Shown here: positions 1 through 6,818 of the stretch, piece after piece
Numbering within the stretch: position 1 is the first letter of the stretch
Layout of the letters: every line of letters starts with the position of its first letter
Program-made: the position numbers and the translations under genes
From: Candidatus Zixiibacteriota bacterium
GTDB taxonomy: Bacteria; Zixibacteria; MSB-5A5; CAIYYT01
Assembly: GCA_963205155.1 (NCBI GenBank)
Contig: CAUJJY010000295.1
Location: 1-13,491 of the forward strand
Direction: 5' to 3'
DNA length: 13,491 nt
The notes under the pieces: model-generated
Database searches by the model: none
The model's input: only the letters and a program-made list of their open reading frames with translations
Told to the model about the DNA's origin: nothing

Positions 1-176
1 GGCGCTGGATACTGGCTGCCCGCACTGGATAGCCGCTACATCTCTTTGAACCACTGTCGCCGCTTTTCAATCTGATGTCAACGTTGATAGGCAACACCTT
101 ACCGAAACCATAGACTTCGGCACCAAGCTTGCCTTGTCAAAGTTTGTCAATAGTCACCAAAATTGAAAGGACGACT
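1..176. other. Left edge, no supported gene
   Basis: The first 75 bases are open on the plus strand and end in TGA, which could be the tail of a gene to the left. A minus-strand frame reading GAEVYGFGKVLPINVDIRLK (about 125-63) is open to the window edge but has no convincing start. Neither can be decided from this sequence. Confidence 0.3.
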
Positions 177-179
177 GTG
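165..179 (+). promoter_or_regulatory. Ribosome binding site that decides a GTG start
   Basis: GAAAGGA (165-171) followed by 5 bases and GTG (177-179). The upstream in-frame TTG at 129 has no comparable Shine-Dalgarno sequence. This trims 16 residues from the longest open frame. Confidence 0.6.
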
Positions 180-788
180 AAAACGTCATCAGGTTTTGAG
201 AGATCACATCCTGTCTTGTTCGATTGCCGAGTCTGGGAGCGACCGGCATCAACTCGCATTAGAATCAGCGTCTGGGTTCTGTTCTTACTTTTGATAGGGG
301 GTTCCGGCGTCGCCAATGCAAGTTGTGATTCCTGCCTGATTCAACTCTCTACGAAGGTCTCTTTGTATGATCGAGTTTCAGTCGTCGACTCCAACACCGC
401 GACCATTCATGGGACTCTTACCGAGATCGACTTAGAGAAATCGCAGCTGACATTGAGCCGAAGCGGGAGTCGTCACCTGCTTCAATACAGCATCTGCGGC
501 GACAAGATGGCCGGATTGGGATTTCAAAAACGCGGCAGACCAAATCTCTACCTGATAGTCGCGGGCTTTTTTATTGGCCAAATCGTCGGTAAGCTTGTGG
601 AAAACTTTCTCGACCCCGGCTATGATATTCGCATGGAGTTGCTGCCTTTTCAAAGACCGGTCGGCAATGAGGACGGCACTTGGGTAGGAGCAATCGCCGG
701 CCTCGGCGTTGGCCTCCTCGTGCCGATGATGATCCCTACCGAGCGTTCAATTCCTTGTTACGACCCCTTAAACACCGGTGAGAAATGA
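177..788 (+). CDS. Exported protein with two glycine-rich hydrophobic segments
   Basis: I do not recognise this family. GTG at 177 is preferred over TTG at 129 because GAAAGGA (165-171) lies 5 bases upstream of it; this gives 203 residues. The N-region is unusually long (about 29 residues) before a hydrophobic core at 30-44 and a plausible signal peptidase I site after ANA (residue 48). The mature part starts with a cysteine pair (CDSC) and a beta-rich stretch of about 60 residues (VSLYDRVSVVD... IHGTLTEID... LTLSRSG), then two Gly-rich hydrophobic segments at about 124-144 and 168-185 that may enter a membrane. The next gene starts 10 bases after the stop, so the two are probably co-transcribed. 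The beta module plus Gly-rich helix recurs in the products of 799-1791 and 3921-5528. Function unknown; an envelope location is inferred. Confidence 0.7.
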   Translation: MKTSSGFERSHPVLFDCRVWERPASTRIRISVWVLFLLLIGGSGVANASCDSCLIQLSTKVSLYDRVSVVDSNTATIHGTLTEIDLEKSQLTLSRSGSRHLLQYSICGDKMAGLGFQKRGRPNLYLIVAGFFIGQIVGKLVENFLDPGYDIRMELLPFQRPVGNEDGTWVGAIAGLGVGLLVPMMIPTERSIPCYDPLNTGEK

Positions 789-801
789 GGTGATAACCGT
801 G
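787..801 (+). promoter_or_regulatory. Strong Shine-Dalgarno overlapping the upstream stop codon
   Basis: GAGGTGAT (787-794) is nearly a full complement of the 16S anti-Shine-Dalgarno and precedes GTG 799. It overlaps the TGA stop (786-788) of the preceding gene, which suggests translational coupling. Confidence 0.65.
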
Positions 802-1791
802 AACATTCTAACGAATAACACTAAAGCTCTCATACTTGTCGGCATCGCCTTGTTCCTGACGGGCGGCTGCTCAATCATTGGATATTCGATTGGCAGTGCG
901 GTCGATAGCCGAAAATCCGACTACAAATTGATCTCGGGCGGCTACTACACGCAAGTTCGTCCCGGGAAAATCGTCACGATCATTCGCCGCGACGGATCAG
1001 AATTGCGAGGAGCGTTTCTTGGCGTGTCGGCTGCAACAGACTCATCCTACGAGCAAATGCTCAACTCCGCAGATGCCGCAACTCCGCTTGACCTTCCGAC
1101 CCTGGGTGAGAAGGTGTATTTGCGTTTCGAGTCAGGAACGGCGGATGAAGCCGAATTCCATGGATTTGACTACAAATTTCCGAGCCTTGTCTTGACACCA
1201 GCGGTGTTGCTGAAGTTCCCCGGTCACGGCACAGTGACTGCGGTTAGTGTCTCTGCAATTCACGAACTCTCGACGCTTGAAGGGACAATTCTTAGCACCG
1301 AGAACCTTATGACCGGGATTGCACAAGGCTCTATTCCCAGCCGGACAGTACTCGAGATCGATACTGGAGCCGTCAAGACTCTTCGCATTGCCCCTGAAAA
1401 TCTCCGTTCCGACACAACTCTGTACCGACAGCTGCACGAAACCAAGCCGCGACTCATCAGCGTAGTAACGCGATCCGACTCGCTGATATCCTGCGAGAAT
1501 CGCCAATCGTATTGGAATGTCGCATCGGAGAGTGTCTGCTTCACCTCAGACCAAGGTCGCCATCACTGCGAATTGCTCGGTGGCCTGAAGTTCATTGATA
1601 TCGAACTGCCGGGCGATTCCACATTGCCTGGTGAGATTAGCCTGTCTACAGTTGGCGCGATTCGCGTGACCCAATCGCGCCATGCCGCAACAACCGGTTT
1701 TGTCGTCGGGCTGGGTCTCGATCTGACGTTGATGATCGTGGGATTCGCTATGAGCAGCGCCATGGAAATGAACATGAGCTTTGGTGGCTAA
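799..1791 (+). CDS. Putative lipoprotein with C-terminal hydrophobic segment
   Basis: No family recognised. The start is set at GTG 799 rather than GTG 778 because GAGGTGAT (787-794) lies just upstream, 4-5 bases away; this gives 330 residues and removes an apparent overlap with the previous gene. The N-terminus is a lipoprotein-type signal: hydrophobic residues 10-20, then LTGGC with Cys24 as the candidate lipidated residue (Thr at -3 is not the best lipobox). A beta-rich body follows, with a motif GKIVTIIRRDGSELRG near residues 55-70 that resembles the SGRIEILTKDGTRYRL motif of the 3921-5528 product. The C-terminus carries a Gly-rich hydrophobic segment at about 300-321. Probably an outer- or inner-membrane lipoprotein working with its operon neighbours; the role is unknown. 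Confidence 0.75.
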   Translation: MNILTNNTKALILVGIALFLTGGCSIIGYSIGSAVDSRKSDYKLISGGYYTQVRPGKIVTIIRRDGSELRGAFLGVSAATDSSYEQMLNSADAATPLDLPTLGEKVYLRFESGTADEAEFHGFDYKFPSLVLTPAVLLKFPGHGTVTAVSVSAIHELSTLEGTILSTENLMTGIAQGSIPSRTVLEIDTGAVKTLRIAPENLRSDTTLYRQLHETKPRLISVVTRSDSLISCENRQSYWNVASESVCFTSDQGRHHCELLGGLKFIDIELPGDSTLPGEISLSTVGAIRVTQSRHAATTGFVVGLGLDLTLMIVGFAMSSAMEMNMSFGG

Positions 1792-1869
1792 TAGGAAAGT
1801 TGGCGGAAAGCTGATCTGCACCTATCGGGAGCGTCAGCGAGGCGCCAGTTATCACAGGAGGAGAGAATC

Positions 1870-2652
1870 ATGCATATGAATAAACTCGCGATTGCCGCCT
1901 TCTGCCTACTGATAAGCAGCGACTGCTTGCTCGGACAATCCGGCAGCGATCCGCAGTCAGGCGCGCAAATCGACACGAATCAGATTCGACCACCGGTCTT
2001 CCCATCGCCCGAAGAGGCTGCGGAGATCAAAACCATCCGCGTCGTGCGGAGGTTTCCCGAAGTCGGATTCCAGTTGAGCGGCAGTTTCGGCTGGCTCAAG
2101 TTAGACAAACTGAACGCGTCGTATCTAAACGCCGAAGATCAATACGGCGTCTGGAAGCCTAGCAGTTTTAGCGGCGAGCAATTCAGCCCGGAGTTGGGTC
2201 TGCGGATCTCTTTTAGCCGGAGAGTGACAACTCTGTTCCAATGGTTCTATGGCGGTGAGCCCGGAGACGGGAGTTTTCGTTATTCTCTCGTTAGTTCGAG
2301 CCTTCTATACTCGCCAATTTGTTCCGATGAGTTGTTCGTCTTTGTCGGCGCCGGCGTTGGTCGTTATCAACTGCGAGCAAAGCGGGAGTACAACCAGACG
2401 ATCGCAGGCAACGCCGTCCTAAAGGAAATCACGCTGGACGACTGCAGCGAAACGGTGACACCACTCCTGGCGCTGCTTGAATTTCGTCCGAAGCTCTCGC
2501 CTCAATATTCGCTCTTTTTTATGATTCGCTGGATTCCGAACAAGACCAAGAGCTTCGTCGCACCGCTTTGGGGACTACCGAATAACAGTGTCAACTTCGA
2601 AACGGAGATGGGCGGAACCTGGTTGACCTTAGGCTTCTGCTACGGGATTTGA
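1870..2652 (+). CDS. Outer-membrane beta-barrel protein
   Basis: 260 residues with a Sec signal peptide (hydrophobic core about 5-20, likely cleavage near LLG/Q). A short proline/acid-rich linker follows (IRPPVFPSPEEAAEIK), then alternating hydrophobic/polar strands typical of a small barrel, such as EVGFQLSGSFGWLKL and LFVFVGAGVGRYQL, ending with a strand TWLTLGFCYGI. That pattern and the length fit an OmpW/OmpA-like barrel of 8 or more strands, but no specific family is recognised. AGGAGG (1857-1862) gives a strong ribosome site for ATG 1870; a second ATG at 1876 is too far from it. The gene lies 78 bases after the preceding lipoprotein gene and 12 bases before the ketosynthase gene, so it is probably part of the same operon. 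Confidence 0.75.
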   Translation: MHMNKLAIAAFCLLISSDCLLGQSGSDPQSGAQIDTNQIRPPVFPSPEEAAEIKTIRVVRRFPEVGFQLSGSFGWLKLDKLNASYLNAEDQYGVWKPSSFSGEQFSPELGLRISFSRRVTTLFQWFYGGEPGDGSFRYSLVSSSLLYSPICSDELFVFVGAGVGRYQLRAKREYNQTIAGNAVLKEITLDDCSETVTPLLALLEFRPKLSPQYSLFFMIRWIPNKTKSFVAPLWGLPNNSVNFETEMGGTWLTLGFCYGI

Positions 2653-2664
2653 CGGGAGACTAAC

Positions 2665-3906
2665 ATGATAAAGCATCGAGTGGTCATTACGGGTATCGGT
2701 GCCCTCACTCCCTGCGGCGTTGGCTGGGAACAACTATGGAAAAGCGCTATTACGGCAAAGTCAGCCAATGTACCAATCAGCCGCTTCGACCCGCAGGGTT
2801 TGCAGGTATCCTTCGCCGCTGAGATCCAGTCCTTCAACCTCGCAGACTTTGTCGTCAGTAAGCGCGGCCTGCGGCTTGACCGTTCCGCGCAATTCGCGCT
2901 TTCAGCCGGTCAATTGGCTTTCAGCGATGCGTCAGTCAATCTCGCCAGACTCAATCGCTACCGTTGTGGTGTTTTTGATGGTACCTCACTGAGTGCGCTG
3001 GCCTCGCTCTTGGAAGAACACCGGGGCTACCTGAATGGCCAACGCTGTCGTGGCGGCCCCGGCACATTGGTCTCTGGAATGACCGGCAATTCGTCGGCTG
3101 CCTTGGCAGAGCAGTTCGATCTACACTCTGTCTCCGAAACGCTTGCTCTGGGAAGTGTCTCATCCACGGCCGCCATCGGTCGTGCTTTTGGAGCGCTTCA
3201 GCGCGGCGAACTCGACCTGGCACTTGCCGGCGGTTGCGAAGCGCCACTTTGCCGAGAAATCATGTTGCCGTTTGACAAGGCTGGCGTCTTGTCGCGACGA
3301 TCTGGCGATCCGGCTGCAGCCTGCCGGCCATTCGCTGCGGATCGCGACGGATTTGTCATGGGCGAAGGCGCCGTTTATCTCGTGCTCGAGGATCTCGATC
3401 ATGCGCTGGCGCGCGAAGCCAAGATCTATTGCGAAATCGTCGGTTTCGCCCAGACTGTCGATGCTTTCCATCCGACGACACCGGCTCCTTCAGGCACTTT
3501 TATGGCGCACGCAGTTTCAAGTTGTCTCCAGAATGCCGGCAGGAAAGCTGCCGATGTCGACTACGTCAACTTGCATGGCACTGCCACTCTGCACAATGAC
3601 CGCGCAGAAACGGCCGCGCTTAACCTCGCCTTCGGCGACAATCAACCCTGGTGCGGTTCGACCAAACCGATAACCGGCCATCTTCTAGGAGCCTGCGGGG
3701 CCGTCGAAACGGCAATCTCCGCCTTGGCGGTCAAGTTCGATCTGTTGCCGCAATCGCTGAATGCATCGCCTCGTGATCCGCAATGCGATCTAAAATTGGT
3801 TAGAGACAATGTCATTTCCGGACCCATGACACTGGCATTGAACATCAATAATAGCTTCGGGGGCCGCAACTGCGCGTTAGCCCTCCAGAAGTATATCACC
3901 AACTGA
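2665..3906 (+). CDS. FabF-type beta-ketoacyl-ACP synthase with Cys-to-Ser active site
   Basis: 413 residues, the full length of a KAS II/FabF-type enzyme. Such enzymes condense an acyl thioester with malonyl-ACP in fatty acid or polyketide synthesis in the cytoplasm. The fold signatures are clear: VVITGIGALTPCG at the N-terminus, FAADRDGFVMGEGA (223-236), VNLHGTATLHND (301-312), STKPITGHLLGACGAVE (332-348) and a GG near the C-terminus. Aligned by eye to FabF, the catalytic histidines (His304, His339) and Lys334 are kept. The nucleophile position, normally in a TAC motif, reads LGS: Ser164, codon AGT at 3154-3156. The C-terminal GFGG gate reads SFGG. The enzyme may therefore be a chain-length-factor-like partner, a decarboxylase or a weak serine-type condensing enzyme. 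GGGAG precedes ATG 2665. It lies between a beta-barrel gene and an exported-protein gene, with no ACP, reductase or second ketosynthase nearby. Confidence 0.93.
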   Translation: MIKHRVVITGIGALTPCGVGWEQLWKSAITAKSANVPISRFDPQGLQVSFAAEIQSFNLADFVVSKRGLRLDRSAQFALSAGQLAFSDASVNLARLNRYRCGVFDGTSLSALASLLEEHRGYLNGQRCRGGPGTLVSGMTGNSSAALAEQFDLHSVSETLALGSVSSTAAIGRAFGALQRGELDLALAGGCEAPLCREIMLPFDKAGVLSRRSGDPAAACRPFAADRDGFVMGEGAVYLVLEDLDHALAREAKIYCEIVGFAQTVDAFHPTTPAPSGTFMAHAVSSCLQNAGRKAADVDYVNLHGTATLHNDRAETAALNLAFGDNQPWCGSTKPITGHLLGACGAVETAISALAVKFDLLPQSLNASPRDPQCDLKLVRDNVISGPMTLALNINNSFGGRNCALALQKYITN

Positions 3907-3920
3907 ATCGAGGTAACAAT

Positions 3921-5528
3921 ATGAACAGGTCTTCAATTCTGAGATTCGCTGCGCTTCTGCTGCTCGCAGTGAATTGCGCGTGTTTCTACCAGCAGCGAAT
4001 CATGCCGCCGTCCGAGCTTTCGCTCGACTTTTCCGGCCGCATTGAGATCCTGACAAAAGATGGCACGCGCTATCGCTTAGACGATGCTGTGCTCGGGATG
4101 AATGACATTTCCGGGTACGGCTGGAGATTCCCTGTGGAAGGCCAGGCAACGACCTTCACCGGCTCTGTTTCTTGCTCTGAAATTGCGTTGGTACAAACGG
4201 AGAAGCCGCAGATCATGGGCTCACTGCTGGCTTGGGGAACGATAGGTGTAGTTGCTGGGCATATGTTCGCCTCTTCCAGCGGTACGCCAAAGTTGCTTCA
4301 GGATATCGAGTATCCATCCAGCGGCGGTGGTGGCGGTTCTTGTCCATACGTTTACAGTTTTGACGGCGCCAACTACCATCTCGAATCCGAGACTTTCGCA
4401 GGTGCCGTTTGTCCGTCTTTGGAACGAACCGTCGTTGATCCTTTACGTCATCTCACTGCTGTCGACGGTAGATACTCTATTGCCATCGCCAACCAATCCC
4501 CCGAGTCACAGCACACTAACGAGTTGAAACTCATCGCGGTTCAGCATCCACCTGGTACGACTATCATCCCCGATTCCTGGGGCGGATTGCATTCCATCAT
4601 CACCGCCACGAAACCACTCAAAGCTATCGACCTTGCCGGACGCGATGTTAGTTCTTTGGTGGCTGACAACGACTCAAAGTTGTGGGGCGACGACCTGACT
4701 GATACCGCCCTGATTAGCAGTAATGCCTTTCGGGATCGCCTGACCTGCACGTTTCAACGTCCTGATGGTGCTGGCACTGCAAAACTGATACTTGATGCCC
4801 GAAATTCCAGCTTGGGTTTTTTCGCGCTTGGCAAACTATTCGCGCTGAAGGGTACGCAAAAGCTAGACTGGTATCATGAATTGGTGAATGATCAACGTGC
4901 TTTGGGACAGCTGACATCTTGGATCAAGCGGGAAGGTGGTATGTCCGTTTCAGTTCTCACTCAAGAAGGCTGGCAGAAGCAAGCTTGGATTCCCGACGTC
5001 GGTCCGCAGTTGCAGGCCGAGCGCGTCGTCGTTCTCGACTGCAGTGATTGCCCGGACTCTCTCATTCAAGTTCGGATTGAAAGTGCAGCCGGTCTTTGGC
5101 TGGTAAATCGCCTGGCGCTTGACTGGTCCGAAGACGTACCTCTGATAGCGACAGACTTGAAGCTGCTGGATGCAAAGAATCAACACGGGACTGACATCGC
5201 ACCACTCCTCAACAGAAAAGACTCTCTTTATTATGCAGCGATTCCCGGCGACTTCGCCACCGTGACCTACGAAGCGCCGGAACCGGCCGCAGGTAATTCG
5301 CAGACAATCCTGCTCTCCAGCCGAGGACATTATTTTTCATGGATCAACGCCGACTCGAGCGTCACGCCAGGACTATTTGAAGCAATCATGACGCGACCCG
5401 GCTATGGAAGCGAGTTATATTGGCGAGAATGGTACCAGGCCAGAGAACATTGGGATAGTTTCTACGCTGATCAGCCGACTTTCAGCCGTCAATTCGGCCC
5501 ATCGATGCATAGTTGTGTCGACAAATAG
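3921..5528 (+). CDS. Large exported protein with Gly5-SCPYVYSFDG module
   Basis: 535 residues; GAGGT (3910-3914) precedes ATG 3921 and the gap from the ketosynthase stop is 14 bases. The N-terminus has a signal sequence with two candidate lipidation cysteines (Cys19, Cys21), though neither lipobox is classical. Residues 38-55 hold the SGRIEILTKDGTRYRL motif related to the product of 799-1791, followed by a Gly-rich hydrophobic segment (about 99-117). A run of five glycines (135-139) leads into SCPYVYSFDGANYHLESETF, and then a beta-rich region with about ten strands and the acidic motif DCSDCPDS. I recall CPYVY-(S/W)-DG modules in other uncharacterised exported bacterial proteins, but no function for them. 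It is probably the last gene of the operon. Outer-membrane attachment is inferred; function unknown. Confidence 0.75.
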   Translation: MNRSSILRFAALLLLAVNCACFYQQRIMPPSELSLDFSGRIEILTKDGTRYRLDDAVLGMNDISGYGWRFPVEGQATTFTGSVSCSEIALVQTEKPQIMGSLLAWGTIGVVAGHMFASSSGTPKLLQDIEYPSSGGGGGSCPYVYSFDGANYHLESETFAGAVCPSLERTVVDPLRHLTAVDGRYSIAIANQSPESQHTNELKLIAVQHPPGTTIIPDSWGGLHSIITATKPLKAIDLAGRDVSSLVADNDSKLWGDDLTDTALISSNAFRDRLTCTFQRPDGAGTAKLILDARNSSLGFFALGKLFALKGTQKLDWYHELVNDQRALGQLTSWIKREGGMSVSVLTQEGWQKQAWIPDVGPQLQAERVVVLDCSDCPDSLIQVRIESAAGLWLVNRLALDWSEDVPLIATDLKLLDAKNQHGTDIAPLLNRKDSLYYAAIPGDFATVTYEAPEPAAGNSQTILLSSRGHYFSWINADSSVTPGLFEAIMTRPGYGSELYWREWYQAREHWDSFYADQPTFSRQFGPSMHSCVDK

Positions 5529-5846
5529 ATTGCTGCATCGCCCGCTCTTGAAGTTCACTTCGATTTATTGCGGGATCGCTGCGTCTTCCGCGGCGCTCCC
5601 GTCATTTCATGAGAAATGCCGTTCCTCTTTCCGACACTGGTGCTCAAACTCCGCAACAACCTGAACCATTCTTGCACAGCGTCCATTTCAATTGTCCCAA
5701 TCTAATTTCGCGCCATCTCCCATTTTTCTAAAGTTCGCCAATTTCAAGGTCGAAAGATAGACTAGACCAGTAGATAACTTTCGAATTGATTCCAGACGCG
5801 ACTACGATGTCTCGCATGATTATTGAATAGTTGAAAGGAGACCGAT
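5529..5846 (+). other. 318-base intergenic region
   Basis: It separates the five-gene unit from the DUF4266/DUF3570 cassette. I see a weak hairpin just after the upstream stop and a strong ribosome site (AAGGAG, 5835-5840) before ATG 5847. No convincing -35/-10 pair was found, although a promoter for the downstream cassette is expected here. Open frames crossing it lack a ribosome site and run in from the neighbouring gene in another frame. Confidence 0.5.
5548..5569 (+). terminator. Possible weak terminator
   Basis: TTGAAG-TTCA-CTTCGA forms a 6-pair stem (one G-U pair) with a 4-base loop, followed by TTTATT. It lies 20 bases past the stop of the 3921-5528 gene, the right place for an operon end, but the stem is short and AT-rich. 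Confidence 0.3.
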
Positions 5847-6560
5847 ATGAACAGAACGCTAATTGTCACCTTGGTGTTGATCGCCGCAATCAGTACGGCG
5901 GCGTTGGCCCAAAGCGAACAACAATCCCAGCCGCTCTCATCAGGACCGGTGGTTTATCAGAATCGCTACTTCACTGGTGAGGTGTTCACCGGGTACTTCG
6001 CCGGTGTTGGACTTCATGTCGCCGCAACCGTGAACCAGTTCGCCGACGGATTTCCATTTCAACTCCGCTTTGGACTCGGCTATGCCTGGGTCCCGACCGG
6101 TGACGCCATGAGAGCACGCCGAGTCTTTATCGATCAGGCCACTAACGGCTCCCCGCGCGGACATGGCAAGATGTGGGATGCCCGCGTTGATATTCTCATG
6201 CCGATCAAATTGTTCTCGCTGAAGCGAAGCCGGTTCTTTGTCGGTGCTCGCAAAGCCTCCTATAACGCCTACTTTGAATACATCGGTGGCAATGAAACCT
6301 TCGACGTGATCAGCAAACCGTGGGGTGTCGGCGGCGGCCTGGAAACTTCCTTCGCTCTTAGCCCTCGCGTTGACATGATCGTGACCGCCGGTGCCGACTA
6401 CTACTTCCGCAGCCTGCTCACTGGCCACGATACCTATTACCGGCCCAACGGCGATGACCTCAATGCGAAAGAAGACTTCACTTACAAAGATGCCGACGAA
6501 GCCATTGCTCAACCCAATTTGAACACGCGCATCATGTTCGGTGTCGCATATCATTTCTAG
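5847..6560 (+). CDS. Small outer-membrane beta-barrel protein
   Basis: 237 residues with a clear Sec signal peptide (MNRTLIVTLVLIAAISTAALA, cleavage after Ala22 before QS). The mature part is a run of amphipathic beta strands, including FTGEVFTGYFAGVGLHVAAT, FQLRFGLGYAWVPTG, WGVGGGLETSFAL and VDMIVTAGADYYF. The C-terminus NTRIMFGVAYHF ends in phenylalanine, as barrels recognised by the BAM complex do. AAGGAG sits 6 bases before ATG 5847. The DUF4266 gene starts 24 bases after the stop, so this is probably the first gene of the cassette. No specific barrel family is recognised. Its association with DUF4266 and DUF3570 suggests a shared outer-membrane role, which is inferred from position only. 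Confidence 0.8.
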   Translation: MNRTLIVTLVLIAAISTAALAQSEQQSQPLSSGPVVYQNRYFTGEVFTGYFAGVGLHVAATVNQFADGFPFQLRFGLGYAWVPTGDAMRARRVFIDQATNGSPRGHGKMWDARVDILMPIKLFSLKRSRFFVGARKASYNAYFEYIGGNETFDVISKPWGVGGGLETSFALSPRVDMIVTAGADYYFRSLLTGHDTYYRPNGDDLNAKEDFTYKDADEAIAQPNLNTRIMFGVAYHF

Positions 6561-6584
6561 GATCCGCTCGGACGAGGTGAGAAA

Positions 6585-6818
6585 ATGAAAATTCGCAGAA
6601 TAGCCAGCCGTGCGATTGTCAGCCTGGTCATATCCTGTCTTCCCGGAGGCTGTGCTTCCGTAGGCGTCGAAGTTTGGGAACGCGATGTCCTTTCCAAACC
6701 GGAAATGCAGTTGAATCATCAGGCGAACAATCGCACCATCGACGACCATATTTACTTCAGCAAAGAAGCCGCCAGCGGTGGACGCGGATTTGGCGGTGGC
6801 GGTTGCGGGTGCAATTGA
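6585..6818 (+). CDS. DUF4266-family small lipoprotein
   Basis: 77 residues. The motif order matches DUF4266 as I know it: a lipoprotein signal ending in GGC (Cys23), then VWERDVLSKPEMQL (about 30-43), DDHIYFSKEAASGGRG, and the terminal GGGGCGCN. GAGGTGAG (6574-6581) gives a strong ribosome site. The protein is expected to be lipid-anchored in the envelope with a short mature domain of about 54 residues. Two cysteines in the last four residues, next to a glycine run, could bind metal or be modified; this is inference. The family is usually adjacent to DUF3570, as here. Its molecular function is not established. Confidence 0.88.
   Translation: MKIRRIASRAIVSLVISCLPGGCASVGVEVWERDVLSKPEMQLNHQANNRTIDDHIYFSKEAASGGRGFGGGGCGCN

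Noticed and set aside
3143..3673. Second plus-strand frame of 176 codons inside the ketosynthase gene
   Set aside because: Composition is rich in Arg, Ser and Leu and it lacks a ribosome site; the overlapping frame encodes all the FabF motifs.
4322..4341. G-rich run that might form a G-quadruplex
   Set aside because: The runs are mostly GG, not GGG, and are explained by five consecutive glycine codons.
5404..5664. Plus-strand frame of 86 codons crossing the end of the 3921-5528 gene
   Set aside because: Starts inside the upstream gene with no ribosome site and no signal or motif in the product.
5940..6749. Minus-strand open frame of 269 codons
   Set aside because: It lies opposite the beta-barrel and DUF4266 genes, which have signal peptides, ribosome sites and family motifs; the antisense product has no signature.
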